DNA of 64,000 nt, taken from contig JAADDE010000030.1 in NCBI GenBank assembly GCA_013154085.1, positions 1-64,000 on the forward strand, given 5' to 3'. Of this stretch, positions 18,282 to 26,673 are shown piece after piece. Under the pieces are notes generated by a model, which had not been told where the DNA came from, made no database searches, and saw only the letters and a list, made by a program, of their open reading frames with translations. The translations under genes were made by a program, and so were the position numbers. How positions within the stretch are numbered: the stretch's first letter is position 1; every line of letters starts with the position of its first letter. The DNA is from Thermoproteota archaeon. GTDB lineage: Archaea; Thermoproteota; Thermoprotei_A; Sulfolobales; Ignicoccaceae.

Positions 18282-20069
18282 ATGGAAGTACCGCTTACCG
18301 CCAAGGCAGAAAAATCCTTCCGCCTAATCGAGCCCTCTAAGTACGAAAACGGTGTGGTGGAGATAGCCGGGAAGAAGGTCGAGGTAGGAGGCCCACTCCC
18401 CAAGCTGAGGGAGGGGGAGAAGCTACTCAAGGTAACGAACAGCCTCTGTCCAGAGTGCTACCGCCTCTTGCCCGCCGCGGTCTTCGAGCGGGACGGAAAG
18501 GTGTACATCCGCAGAACGTGTCCGGAGCACGGCGAGATAGAGGAGCTCTACTACGGAGATGCCCGAATATACAAGAAGTTCGAGAGGTGGGAGGAGGACG
18601 GAAGCGGCACGGTTGCCTACACCAAGCTCACTGCACCTTGTCCGTTCAGCTGCGGCCTCTGTCCCATGCACAAGAGCCACACGGCTCTGTTGAACTTAGT
18701 TGTTACGAACCGTTGCGACCTCACGTGCTGGTACTGCTTCTTCTACGCGGAAAAGGCTGGCTACGTCTACGAGCCTACGATGGAGCAGATAGAATTCATG
18801 ATAAAAGAGGTTATGAAGCAGAGGATCCCACTGGCGGTCCAGCTCACGGGCGGCGAGCCGACTATGAGAGACGACCTGCCCGAGATAGTCCGCTTGCTGA
18901 GGAAGCTGGGCGTGCGCCACATACAGCTCAACACCCACGGCATACGCTTCGCCGAACTGTACCTCGAGGATCCCAGCAAGGCGGTAAAATACGTGCGGAG
19001 CCTCCGCTACGTGGACGGCGGAGTCGGAGTAAACACCGTCTACCTATCCTTCGACGGCGTGACCCCTCAGACCAATCCCAAGAACCATTGGGAGGTTCCC
19101 TACACCTTCGCGGCCTTCCGCGCCGGGGGAATGACCTCTGTGGTCCTCGTCCCCACGGTCATTAAGAACTGGAATCTGCACGAGGTAGGCGACATAGTAA
19201 AGTTTGCTGCATTTAATATGGACATAGTCAGAGGCGTGAACTTCCAACCCGTCTCCTTAACGGGCTTGATGCCCAGAAGAGAGAGGGAGCGCGCAAGGGT
19301 CACGATACCGGACCTCATGAAGGCGCTGGAGGAGCAGACGGAAGGCCAGATATCCGTCGATGATTGGTATCCCGTGCCCATAACTGTGGCGTTCTCCAAG
19401 TTCATGGAGAAATTCTCTCCCGACACGCCTCACTTCGAGATGACGAACCACCCGATGTGTGGCGCGGCCACCTACGTCTACGTGGACCGCAAAGGCAAGG
19501 AGGTCAGCTTTGTTCCCTTGCCCCGCTTTGTGGACGTGGAGGGCCTCGCTGAGTACTTAGAGGAAAAGGCGGACGAGCTGGCTGGCGGCAGCAGACTGAC
19601 GAAGGCAAAAGTGGCGATGAAAATATTATACAACTTAAGGAAGTTCATCGATCAAGAAAAAGCCCCCGAGGGCTTCGACTTCTGGAAGCTGCTGTATCAA
19701 GTACTGGTCAAGAGAAATTACGAGGCGCTTGGAGAACTTCACTACAAGTTGCTGTACATAGGGTCCATGCATTTCATGGACCTCTACAACTACGACGTGC
19801 AGAGAGTGATGCGGTGCAACATCCACTACTCGTCGCCGGACGGCAGGGTCATACCTTTCTGCGCCTATAACGTGCTGAACGACATATACAGAGATTATAT
19901 AATAAAGAAGTACAGCATCGGCCTAGATGAGGCCAAGAAGAAGCTGGGCGGAGACGTCTTCAGGAAATATATAAGGAACGTGAAGAAGCTGGAAGCTGGC
20001 AAAGAGTACAAGGAGACCTACGCCCCCTTCTTGGAAAAAATAAAGAAGGCTAAGCCCTCTCGGCTCTGA
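18282..20069 (+). CDS. Radical SAM protein of the tetraether lipid synthase (Tes/GMGT-MJ0619-like) family
   Basis: N-terminal CPECYRLLP...CPEHGEIEELYY, PCPFSCGLCPMHKSHTAL, radical SAM CDLTCWYCFFYAEKAGYVYEPT, LTGGEPTMRDDLPEIV, LNTHGIRFA. Confidence 0.82.
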   Translation: MEVPLTAKAEKSFRLIEPSKYENGVVEIAGKKVEVGGPLPKLREGEKLLKVTNSLCPECYRLLPAAVFERDGKVYIRRTCPEHGEIEELYYGDARIYKKFERWEEDGSGTVAYTKLTAPCPFSCGLCPMHKSHTALLNLVVTNRCDLTCWYCFFYAEKAGYVYEPTMEQIEFMIKEVMKQRIPLAVQLTGGEPTMRDDLPEIVRLLRKLGVRHIQLNTHGIRFAELYLEDPSKAVKYVRSLRYVDGGVGVNTVYLSFDGVTPQTNPKNHWEVPYTFAAFRAGGMTSVVLVPTVIKNWNLHEVGDIVKFAAFNMDIVRGVNFQPVSLTGLMPRRERERARVTIPDLMKALEEQTEGQISVDDWYPVPITVAFSKFMEKFSPDTPHFEMTNHPMCGAATYVYVDRKGKEVSFVPLPRFVDVEGLAEYLEEKADELAGGSRLTKAKVAMKILYNLRKFIDQEKAPEGFDFWKLLYQVLVKRNYEALGELHYKLLYIGSMHFMDLYNYDVQRVMRCNIHYSSPDGRVIPFCAYNVLNDIYRDYIIKKYSIGLDEAKKKLGGDVFRKYIRNVKKLEAGKEYKETYAPFLEKIKKAKPSRL

Positions 20070-20403
20070 GGCTCTTGAAGTACCTATCATAAAGGTCTTT
20101 TCTTACAAGCACCTTACCGTCCTTTATTAGAAAGGACATCCCCTCGAGCGGGTTAGGGGGCGGAGGAGGCACGCCCTCCGGGGGCTCTCTGCCTAGGTAC
20201 TTCCACCTCACCTTCCTGCCGTCACTCTCATACTTGTAGAAGTATTTGCCTATGTATAGGTATGTTTTCCCTCTACTTTTTACGTAGTGTATTACTTTCA
20301 GCCTGATGCCTTTGGGTAGCTTCTCGTTGTATTCGTACACTTCTTTGAGGTAGTTCTCGAGGAGCTCCTTCAGTCGTCGCTGGTCCACTTCGACGTACTG
20401 CAT
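20050..20403 (-). CDS. Conserved-type small basic protein, unknown
   Basis: MQYVEVDQRRLKELLENYLKEVYEYNEKLPKGIRLKVIHYVKSRGKTYLYIGKYFYKY...; Met at 20403 preferred over the 190-aa track start. Confidence 0.65.
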   Translation of the reverse strand: MQYVEVDQRRLKELLENYLKEVYEYNEKLPKGIRLKVIHYVKSRGKTYLYIGKYFYKYESDGRKVRWKYLGREPPEGVPPPPPNPLEGMSFLIKDGKVLVRKDLYDRYFKSLRAERA

Positions 20404-20406
20404 TGC

Positions 20407-20429
20407 GCCCCTACTCTGCGGGTAGGGGC
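20407..20429. repeat. Perfect inverted repeat GCCCCTAC-7nt-GTAGGGGC in a divergent intergenic region
   Basis: 8-bp arms, 7-nt loop, immediately upstream of the minus-strand ATG. Confidence 0.8.
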
Positions 20430-20490
20430 TAAGAGTGTATGACAGAAGGACGAAAATGACGACCCGAGTATCGCGGCGGGAGCACCCGGA

Positions 20491-20784
20491 ATGGAGTGGG
20501 AGACGACGCGCGAAAGAATGATGAAGTTGCTGTCGGAAGCTTCTACCCCCTTGAGCGCCAGAGACATCGCGCTCGAACTGGGCCTGGACAGCGAAAGGGC
20601 GGTCTACGAGGAGCTGAAGCACGTAGCGAAGAGTATTAGGAGAAGCGGCAAGAGGCTTTACATACAGCCGGCCTACTGCAGAAAGTGCGGCTACGTATTC
20701 AAGGATGCTCAGATAAAGAGGCCGTCCAAGTGCCCGCGTTGCAAGAGTCAGTGGATAGAACCCCCACGCTTCATAATTAGGTGA
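20491..20784 (+). CDS. Predicted transcriptional regulator, wHTH plus zinc ribbon
   Basis: PLSARDIALELGLDSERAVYEELKHVAKSIRR then CRKCGYVFKDAQIKRPSKCPRCKSQWIEPPRF. Confidence 0.85.
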   Translation: MEWETTRERMMKLLSEASTPLSARDIALELGLDSERAVYEELKHVAKSIRRSGKRLYIQPAYCRKCGYVFKDAQIKRPSKCPRCKSQWIEPPRFIIR

Positions 20785-20790
20785 ACGAAA

Positions 20791-22053
20791 ATGACGAGGG
20801 CGTTGGAGGCCTCACTGCTGTTCATCCTAACCATCTCAATCCTTATATTTACTGACGAAAAGAAGAGGGCCTACGTAGCCATAGCCTCAGCAGTCCTTGC
20901 GATAATTCTGGGTTTGGTCAAGCCGGAAAACGTAGTGGAGTACTTGAACCTAGACGTGCTGGGGCTAATAGCTGGAGCGAGCGTCATTTCTGCGTACTTG
21001 AGCGAGTCTGGTTTGACGAACGAGGTGGCACGGAGGGCGCTGTTCTGGAGCGGCGGTGACTTGAGGAAGCTGACGTGGGCCCTCGCTATGATATCCGGCA
21101 TAGTTTCTCTTTTTATAGAAAATGTTACTACCCTTATAATGTTGGCGCCGATAGTATTTGCCATAGCGAGGGCTCTGAGTTTGGACGCCGTGCCGATGTT
21201 GCTTGCCGTGGCCTTCGCCTCCAACTTGGGTGGAGCAGCCCTCCTCGTCGGCGATCCCCAGAGCGCCTTGGCCGCGGGCTACTTTGACTTGGACTTCTTA
21301 GACTTCATATTTCATAACGGGAAGCCTTCAATATTTTGGATGGTACTGACGGCACTAATGGTTTCAACGACGGTGTTTACCTTTATGTTCATAAAAGGCA
21401 GATTTGATATCGAGATGGGAAAGAGAGTCGGCGGCCTGAGGAACCCCAAGCTCGCGAAGGTGAGCCTAACTGCCCTAGCCATCAAGATAGCGCTGCTGTC
21501 CTTCAGAAAGGAACTAGGGTTAGGGCTGAGCGCTCCCGCATTCGTCGGAGCCGGCTTGCTGTTGGCCTACACTCGCGACTGGAAGTTCGCGGTGAGGTCC
21601 ATCGAGTGGAACCTGCTCCTCTTCCTCGCTGGCATGTTCGTGCTCGTGGGAGCCCTCCAGGATAGCGGAGTTATGGACGCCATAGCGTCGTGGTTTCTCA
21701 GTACGGTCTCGTGCGACTTCTGCAGGCTCAGCTCAACGCTGATACTGCTCTCCGTAGCCGTCTCCGCAGTGGTCGACAACGTTCCGTATCTGATGGCTAT
21801 GTTTCCGGTGATAGAGGTAGTATCAAAGAACTGCAACATATATTACTTTAAGCTATTACTGGCCTTGCTAATAGGGGCAACGCTGGGCGGTAATATAACG
21901 TACTTCGGGACGTCTACTAACATAGCAGCGGTGCATCTGCTCGCCGAAGAGGGATACAAGGTCAGCTTCCGGAGATTCGTGAAGTACGGCCTAGTTTATA
22001 CCGCCCTAGCGCTGGCCTCGGCGAGCGCGCTGTACTACGCGATCTGGGGATGA
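20791..22053 (+). CDS. ArsB/NhaD/SLC13-type ion permease
   Basis: About 10 hydrophobic helices; FIENVTTLIMLAPIVFAIA, SNLGGAALLVGDPQSALA, VDNVPYLMAMFPV, LGGNITYFGTSTNIAAV. Confidence 0.88.
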   Translation: MTRALEASLLFILTISILIFTDEKKRAYVAIASAVLAIILGLVKPENVVEYLNLDVLGLIAGASVISAYLSESGLTNEVARRALFWSGGDLRKLTWALAMISGIVSLFIENVTTLIMLAPIVFAIARALSLDAVPMLLAVAFASNLGGAALLVGDPQSALAAGYFDLDFLDFIFHNGKPSIFWMVLTALMVSTTVFTFMFIKGRFDIEMGKRVGGLRNPKLAKVSLTALAIKIALLSFRKELGLGLSAPAFVGAGLLLAYTRDWKFAVRSIEWNLLLFLAGMFVLVGALQDSGVMDAIASWFLSTVSCDFCRLSSTLILLSVAVSAVVDNVPYLMAMFPVIEVVSKNCNIYYFKLLLALLIGATLGGNITYFGTSTNIAAVHLLAEEGYKVSFRRFVKYGLVYTALALASASALYYAIWG

Positions 22054-22164
22054 AGAGGGATTATCGAAGGGATCGATGACCGACGGGAGTACTGCCGACC
22101 CGTAACACCGGCCCACCCCCTTAATAGGAGACCGCGTGAAACTAACGCTATATCGGGATATGAC

Positions 22165-22623
22165 GTGAGCGTCGTAGACGCTATAGTCAGAGCCTCCGCC
22201 TCCTCCCTGCTCTTCGATTTGGGCTTCTCGGAAGAGCACGCCCTCCGCGAAGCTGAGGCCGAGTTGCTACGCTTCGTGGCCCGCGCCGGAACCAAGCCCT
22301 TGGACGTGGGCGTCAGCCCCAGCTTCAGCGAACTGATAGCAAAGGTCGGGGAAGCGGTCCTAACGGAGACCGCGGAGAGGGCAGAGGTGCTGTTAGAGGT
22401 CCTCAAGCTACCCGACGGGTATCTAAAGGAGAAGCTGGCCGACCTACTGAGCGTTGATATAATAGATGTCATAGCAATGATTGCGGACATGTTCGGCGGC
22501 AGTGCCGAGGACGTCTATGCCTCGTTCGCAGAGATAGGGAACAAGGAGAGTAGGGCGAGGGCGGCGGTCAGCACCTTCGCCTCCCTCTTATTGGAGGCGC
22601 TGAGGAAGGAGCACCCATCTTGA
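22165..22623 (+). CDS. Hypothetical protein, GTG start
   Basis: Acidic helical ORF upstream of the CBS-like gene. Confidence 0.6.
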   Translation: MSVVDAIVRASASSLLFDLGFSEEHALREAEAELLRFVARAGTKPLDVGVSPSFSELIAKVGEAVLTETAERAEVLLEVLKLPDGYLKEKLADLLSVDIIDVIAMIADMFGGSAEDVYASFAEIGNKESRARAAVSTFASLLLEALRKEHPS

Positions 22624-22665
22624 TATTTTATTCTGTCTTGCCCTCGTGGTCCCACGGGAGATTCC

Positions 22666-23418
22666 TTGATGGCTCATACGACAATAGGTCCCCTAGCGCG
22701 GGGCACCAGCGTCCTAGACGCGATGAAAAACATGGTCCTCAGCGGCGGGACTAGGGCCCTCTTAGAAGGCGCGCCCCTCAAGCTCCTCGACGCCGAGCAG
22801 ATTCTGAGAGCCCTAGCTCTCTCCGAGAGCGCGCTCGACGTAATTGAAGTCTTGAGGAGCGACGCCGATACCTTCGCGTACGACGTGCCGGTTGTGGATG
22901 ACGAGTACGAAGCGTTGAAGGTGATAGCGGCAAAGGACGTCAGCGCGGTGATGATGAAAGGCGGCTCGCTGGTGGACCCGATACTCCTCCTCGCTGAGAA
23001 CAAAGAAAAGCTGGAGAACGTTAAGCTCTCCGAAGTCCTCGACCAGCGGCCGCCCCTAATAGACCCGCTGGCCGACGTGCTGAAGGCGCTCAGACATTCC
23101 CTAGTGTACCCCCTCTCCGGTCACGTGATAGTGGGCCAGAAGAGACCCTTCGGAACGGTGACCCCCTTAAAATTTCTGAAGTATTTTACCTTGGAGAGCG
23201 TAATTTCGCAAATTGAGATAGGAGAGAACGGACCGCTGGAGAGAGCGGTGGGCGACTTGGCAGAGAGCCTGCCCGGGTACCCCACTCCCGACGCCAAGCT
23301 GGCCGACGTGGTGCCTTCAATGATAGACAACAAAACGGAGGTGCTGCCAGTGGTGAAAGACAAGAAGTACGTCGGCGTGGTCAGGGCAACAGCAGCCCTC
23401 CTGCCCCTGCTAGGGTGA
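22666..23418 (+). CDS. CBS-domain-like protein (degenerate)
   Basis: TSVLDAMKNMVLSGGTRALLEGAPLKLLDAEQIL...; four CBS-like units ending VPSMIDNKTEVLPVVKDKKYVGVVRATAAL. Confidence 0.65.
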   Translation: MMAHTTIGPLARGTSVLDAMKNMVLSGGTRALLEGAPLKLLDAEQILRALALSESALDVIEVLRSDADTFAYDVPVVDDEYEALKVIAAKDVSAVMMKGGSLVDPILLLAENKEKLENVKLSEVLDQRPPLIDPLADVLKALRHSLVYPLSGHVIVGQKRPFGTVTPLKFLKYFTLESVISQIEIGENGPLERAVGDLAESLPGYPTPDAKLADVVPSMIDNKTEVLPVVKDKKYVGVVRATAALLPLLG

Positions 23419-24095
23419 CCGCATTGTGCATGAAGCTAGCAGACCTGCCAGCGTCAGAGGTCCGCAAGAGGGCCAGAGCTCTTCTGGTGCCCGTGGGTAG
23501 CCTGGAGGACCACGGCCCGTTGCCCCTAGGGCTGGACACGATGATAGCGGAGAGGGTGGCGTGTAGCGTAAGGAACGTGGTGGTCTCGCCATCAATAAAC
23601 TACTCGTTCAGCCCGGAGCACCCGTTCTCGGTCACCATAAGCCTGTCAGTCTTGACAGAGTACTTGCTCGACTTAACGGGTCAGCTCTATAAGCTGTTCC
23701 GAGTGCCGGTGATCTACGTGGTGGCCCACAAGGGGGCAGTCCCAGTGATAAACTCTGTCGTCATGGAGTCTCACAAATACGGCATTAAGGTAGCTGCTAT
23801 GGATCTGTGGGCTGTCATAGAGAGCATGGGTTATAGGGACTTTCAAGACCTGTGCAGGGCAGAGGCCTCGCTGGCCTTGGCGCTTGGGTATAGCGTCGTC
23901 GTGAGGAAGGCCAAGCGGTACAAGAGCCCCCCTCAGCTAGAGGGAGCCTTGATACCGTGGCACAGCGGCGAGTACGGCTGTTCCCCGGAATCCGTCTCGG
24001 AGGCGAGGAAGGAAGAAGGGGAGCAGATTCTAAGGCGCTTATCCGATGCCGTAGCGAAGTTGGTGGACATGCTTGCGGGTCCTCATAGTGGGTGA
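23415..24095 (+). CDS. Divergent creatininase-family protein
   Basis: LVPVGSLEDHGPLPLGLDTMIAERVA and WHSGEYGCSPESV keep metal-ligand-like positions; NGHGGN replaced by VVAHKGAVPV. Confidence 0.78.
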   Translation: MTALCMKLADLPASEVRKRARALLVPVGSLEDHGPLPLGLDTMIAERVACSVRNVVVSPSINYSFSPEHPFSVTISLSVLTEYLLDLTGQLYKLFRVPVIYVVAHKGAVPVINSVVMESHKYGIKVAAMDLWAVIESMGYRDFQDLCRAEASLALALGYSVVVRKAKRYKSPPQLEGALIPWHSGEYGCSPESVSEARKEEGEQILRRLSDAVAKLVDMLAGPHSG

Positions 24096-24612
24096 GGGGG
24101 ACCAGTGCCCGGTAATCGCGGAGGTGCTGGAGCAGGGAGGATATGAGGTAAAGCGCGTGAAGAGTTTGGAGGAAGTGGAGGACATCTGCTTCTACCACGC
24201 GGTCGTGTGCTGCGGCGAAGACGAGGACGTAATACAGTCGGTCTTGGATACCTACAGCTTGGCGCTGGAGAACGACTGCCAAGCCCCCAGAGTCGTGGCG
24301 CTGGCAAACGACCCCAGCGTCAGGGTAATGCTGGAAAGGCTGGGCACGGACGTAGTGCTCCCCATTAACGCGGTAGCCCGCGTCGCGGCCTCCATAGCCA
24401 CCTACCCCTACGCCGGCCTCCTGTTGCTGAAGGCCATGAGGGGAGAGCTGGAAGTGGCTTCTAAGGAGTGCTTGTCCAGCAAGGGATGCGACGCTTACAG
24501 CTTAGCCGGCGAGAAGGGAATACCGATAGCGGTCTACAGCAGGGGGCGCTGGATCCCACCTAACGTAAACTTGAAGCCCGGGGACATAGTGGTATACTTC
24601 GTGGTGAAGTGA
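24073..24612 (+). CDS. TrkA-N/RCK-like protein with TrkA-C-like domain
   Basis: MRVLIVGEGDQCPVIAEVLEQGGYEVKRV; C-terminal GIPIAVYSRGRWIPPNVNLKPGDIVVYFV. Confidence 0.75.
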   Translation: MRVLIVGEGDQCPVIAEVLEQGGYEVKRVKSLEEVEDICFYHAVVCCGEDEDVIQSVLDTYSLALENDCQAPRVVALANDPSVRVMLERLGTDVVLPINAVARVAASIATYPYAGLLLLKAMRGELEVASKECLSSKGCDAYSLAGEKGIPIAVYSRGRWIPPNVNLKPGDIVVYFVVK

Positions 24613-24813
24613 TTGGTCCAGCGGTGCTGGAACAAGGGCCCCCTCGGCCCCTCCATAGGTTGGGGCTGCTTCGTCTTGGCATACTTTGACGAAGAGGACG
24701 AGGTTGTTATGAAAATGAAAGAGCGCTTCGGCGGTGAGGTCGTAGAGGCGGAAAAGTCGCCGGACCCAGATGAGGTGAGGCACGGGAAGGCCTTGGTGTG
24801 GTGCTGGAGCTAG
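24613..24813 (+). CDS. Small hypothetical protein, TTG start
   Basis: 66-aa ORF abutting the previous stop; GWGCFVLAYFDEEDEVVMKMKERFGGEVVEAE. Confidence 0.5.
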   Translation: MVQRCWNKGPLGPSIGWGCFVLAYFDEEDEVVMKMKERFGGEVVEAEKSPDPDEVRHGKALVWCWS

Positions 24814-25208
24814 TACCCTCTGCGCAAGAACTCCCCGAAGTCCAGCACGTTTGCTACGACGTTCTTCTTGAGAACCCCCAAACCCAAGAGCACGTCGTCC
24901 CAGTAGACCAGCACATAGCCCCGCTCGCAAGGTTCGGCGAGGACCTCGAACTCGAACAAGTCTCTGCCGTATAGGAACAGCATGGCCCTCTTGTGGTCCA
25001 CGGAGACTATCCCCCTCTTCGCGGTGCGGGCCAGCAACTTTACCCCGCCCGGGGTGACCCTACCCCTTCTCTCAACATAGAACGAGCAATGACGGTACCC
25101 TGCGCAGAGGGCCTTGCCCCTGCGGAAGAGCTTCGCCCTGGGTTCGGAGGAGAGGCACTGGGCGAGCTCCCAAAACCCCGGGACCTCGGCCCTCACACGG
25201 TTCATCAC
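24810..25208 (-). CDS. Hypothetical protein
   Basis: ORF with 4-nt overlap to the translin-family gene, same strand. Confidence 0.6.
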   Translation of the reverse strand: MMNRVRAEVPGFWELAQCLSSEPRAKLFRRGKALCAGYRHCSFYVERRGRVTPGGVKLLARTAKRGIVSVDHKRAMLFLYGRDLFEFEVLAEPCERGYVLVYWDDVLLGLGVLKKNVVANVLDFGEFLRRGY

Positions 25209-25819
25209 TTGTCAGCACCGGTTTCGTTCCTCACGGGTCTCATTACTTCTTTGTAAAATATAAACTCTTGGAGCTTGTTCAATATGTTCGTCACGTAGTC
25301 TATCTTCCTCCGAAGCTCGTAGTCGCGCGGGTTCACGTGGAGCATGAAGAGGTAGATTTCTTCTATGGCGTTTCTCACTTCTTTAGCATAGTTCACGTCT
25401 CCGGCCAGCATCTTGTCAACTGCAATCCTCAGCAGCTCCCCGGCGGCGTCCATTAGGCCGGCCACGTACTCTTGCACGGTGGTGTCGACCTCCTCCAGTG
25501 TCGGAAACCTGCGCTCCTTGGCGAACTTGTAGATGCTGTACGCCTCCACGAACTCTTGTTCGGCGGTAAAGCTTATGTTAAGGGACGCCAATCGCAAGTT
25601 CTTTGATATTATCTCTTTTAGTTGCTTCCTGAGGCCGTTCATTTCGTCTATCAACCTCTCCGCCTTTTCGAACTCTCCCCTTCTCACTGCGTAGATGCAG
25701 AGCTTGCTATCTTTTATGATTTGGCGCGATAGGTCGTGAACACGATCTTTGAGCTCGTCGTACTCGTCGAGCATCTTAGCCAGTCTCTCCGCGTACTCTT
25801 GCGTTAGCGGTTCCACCAT
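25205..25819 (-). CDS. Translin-family protein
   Basis: Helical; DRVHDLSRQIIKDSKLCIYAVRRGEFEKAERLI, FTAEQEFVEAYSIYKF, GDVNYAKEVRNAIEEIY. Confidence 0.82.
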   Translation of the reverse strand: MVEPLTQEYAERLAKMLDEYDELKDRVHDLSRQIIKDSKLCIYAVRRGEFEKAERLIDEMNGLRKQLKEIISKNLRLASLNISFTAEQEFVEAYSIYKFAKERRFPTLEEVDTTVQEYVAGLMDAAGELLRIAVDKMLAGDVNYAKEVRNAIEEIYLFMLHVNPRDYELRRKIDYVTNILNKLQEFIFYKEVMRPVRNETGADK

Positions 25820-25822
25820 AGT

Positions 25823-26392
25823 TCACACCTCTATTCCAGCCTCTTTCAGCCTCTTCCTCATGAGGGGAACGTCGGTCTCTGGGAACAATTCCAGCCTTTC
25901 CCTAATCTTCCTTACGTTGAGCGTAATTTTGCCTTGGTCTGCTAGTTCCTTGATCCCGCTTATTATGTTTATTGCTATGGGGTCTTCGCTCCTCGACTTG
26001 AGGACTACGTAGTCTTCCGGCGAGATCTTCTTTATCTTCACCCCTCCAATTTCTATGCTCTTCGCCTCGTTGAGTATTTCGTCCGGTACATAAAAGTCCA
26101 TTATGTTGTCATAAAATTCGACCTCCACTTCGGATTTCGGACCTTTGGCGACGACCTTAGGCGTGCCGAGCCCCGTGTGGCCGTATTCCCATCCCTCCTT
26201 GTCGGCAACAGATCGGAAGAGGTCCTCCTCTATCAAGGCGAAGTGGTTCGTCGGGAACAAGTCGAGGTCTCCGCTGAAGGTCTTTTTCCGAAGCTCTAGC
26301 TCGATTGCGGTGCCGCCTATAATCACCGAATCTATATCGTTTTCTTGCAACTTTTTCATTATATAAACCAAGTCGTCTATCTTGTATGTCAA
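25823..26392 (-). CDS. Nucleotidyltransferase-superfamily protein
   Basis: IDSVIIGGTAIELELRKKTFSGDLDLFPTN (GG...DLD core), ISPEDYVVLKSRSEDPI. Confidence 0.75.
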   Translation of the reverse strand: MTYKIDDLVYIMKKLQENDIDSVIIGGTAIELELRKKTFSGDLDLFPTNHFALIEEDLFRSVADKEGWEYGHTGLGTPKVVAKGPKSEVEVEFYDNIMDFYVPDEILNEAKSIEIGGVKIKKISPEDYVVLKSRSEDPIAINIISGIKELADQGKITLNVRKIRERLELFPETDVPLMRKRLKEAGIEV

Positions 26393-26398
26393 TGCTCA

Positions 26399-26566
26399 TT
26401 ACCTCTTGCTGCCGAGCTCATAGTGTTTCGGCCTCAAATTAGTGCTCTTACACCTCCTGCACTTCTTGGCGCCCCAAGGGTTGAGCGCTCCGCACTTTCT
26501 GCAGACGTACTTTTTCAGCACCCTCCTCTGGACGATGGCAATTAGCTCGGGATCGGTGACCGGCAT
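26399..26566 (-). CDS. rpl40e: Ribosomal protein L40e (55 aa; absent from the ORF track)
   Basis: [55 protein letters not shown]; four-Cys zinc ribbon. Confidence 0.93.
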   Translation of the reverse strand: MPVTDPELIAIVQRRVLKKYVCRKCGALNPWGAKKCRRCKSTNLRPKHYELGSKR

Positions 26567-26598
26567 TCTCGTCGCCCGCCCCCTGTCACCCGCGGAAA

Positions 26599-26607
26599 GT
26601 TATAAGG
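26599..26607 (+). promoter_or_regulatory. TATA-like box upstream of the Ahb-like gene
   Basis: GTTATAAGG in a purine-rich context in a divergent intergenic region. Confidence 0.4.
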
Positions 26608-26673
26608 AATATCAAGCAATCAAACCACCCTCGTCATTAAGGTGCGCCAAGGATCTGGGCTCGGGTTTCCGGG

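Noticed and set aside
22060-22110. CGATGAC...CTGCCGA as a C/D box sRNA
   Set aside because: Box C does not match RUGAUGA and no proper D/D' boxes were found
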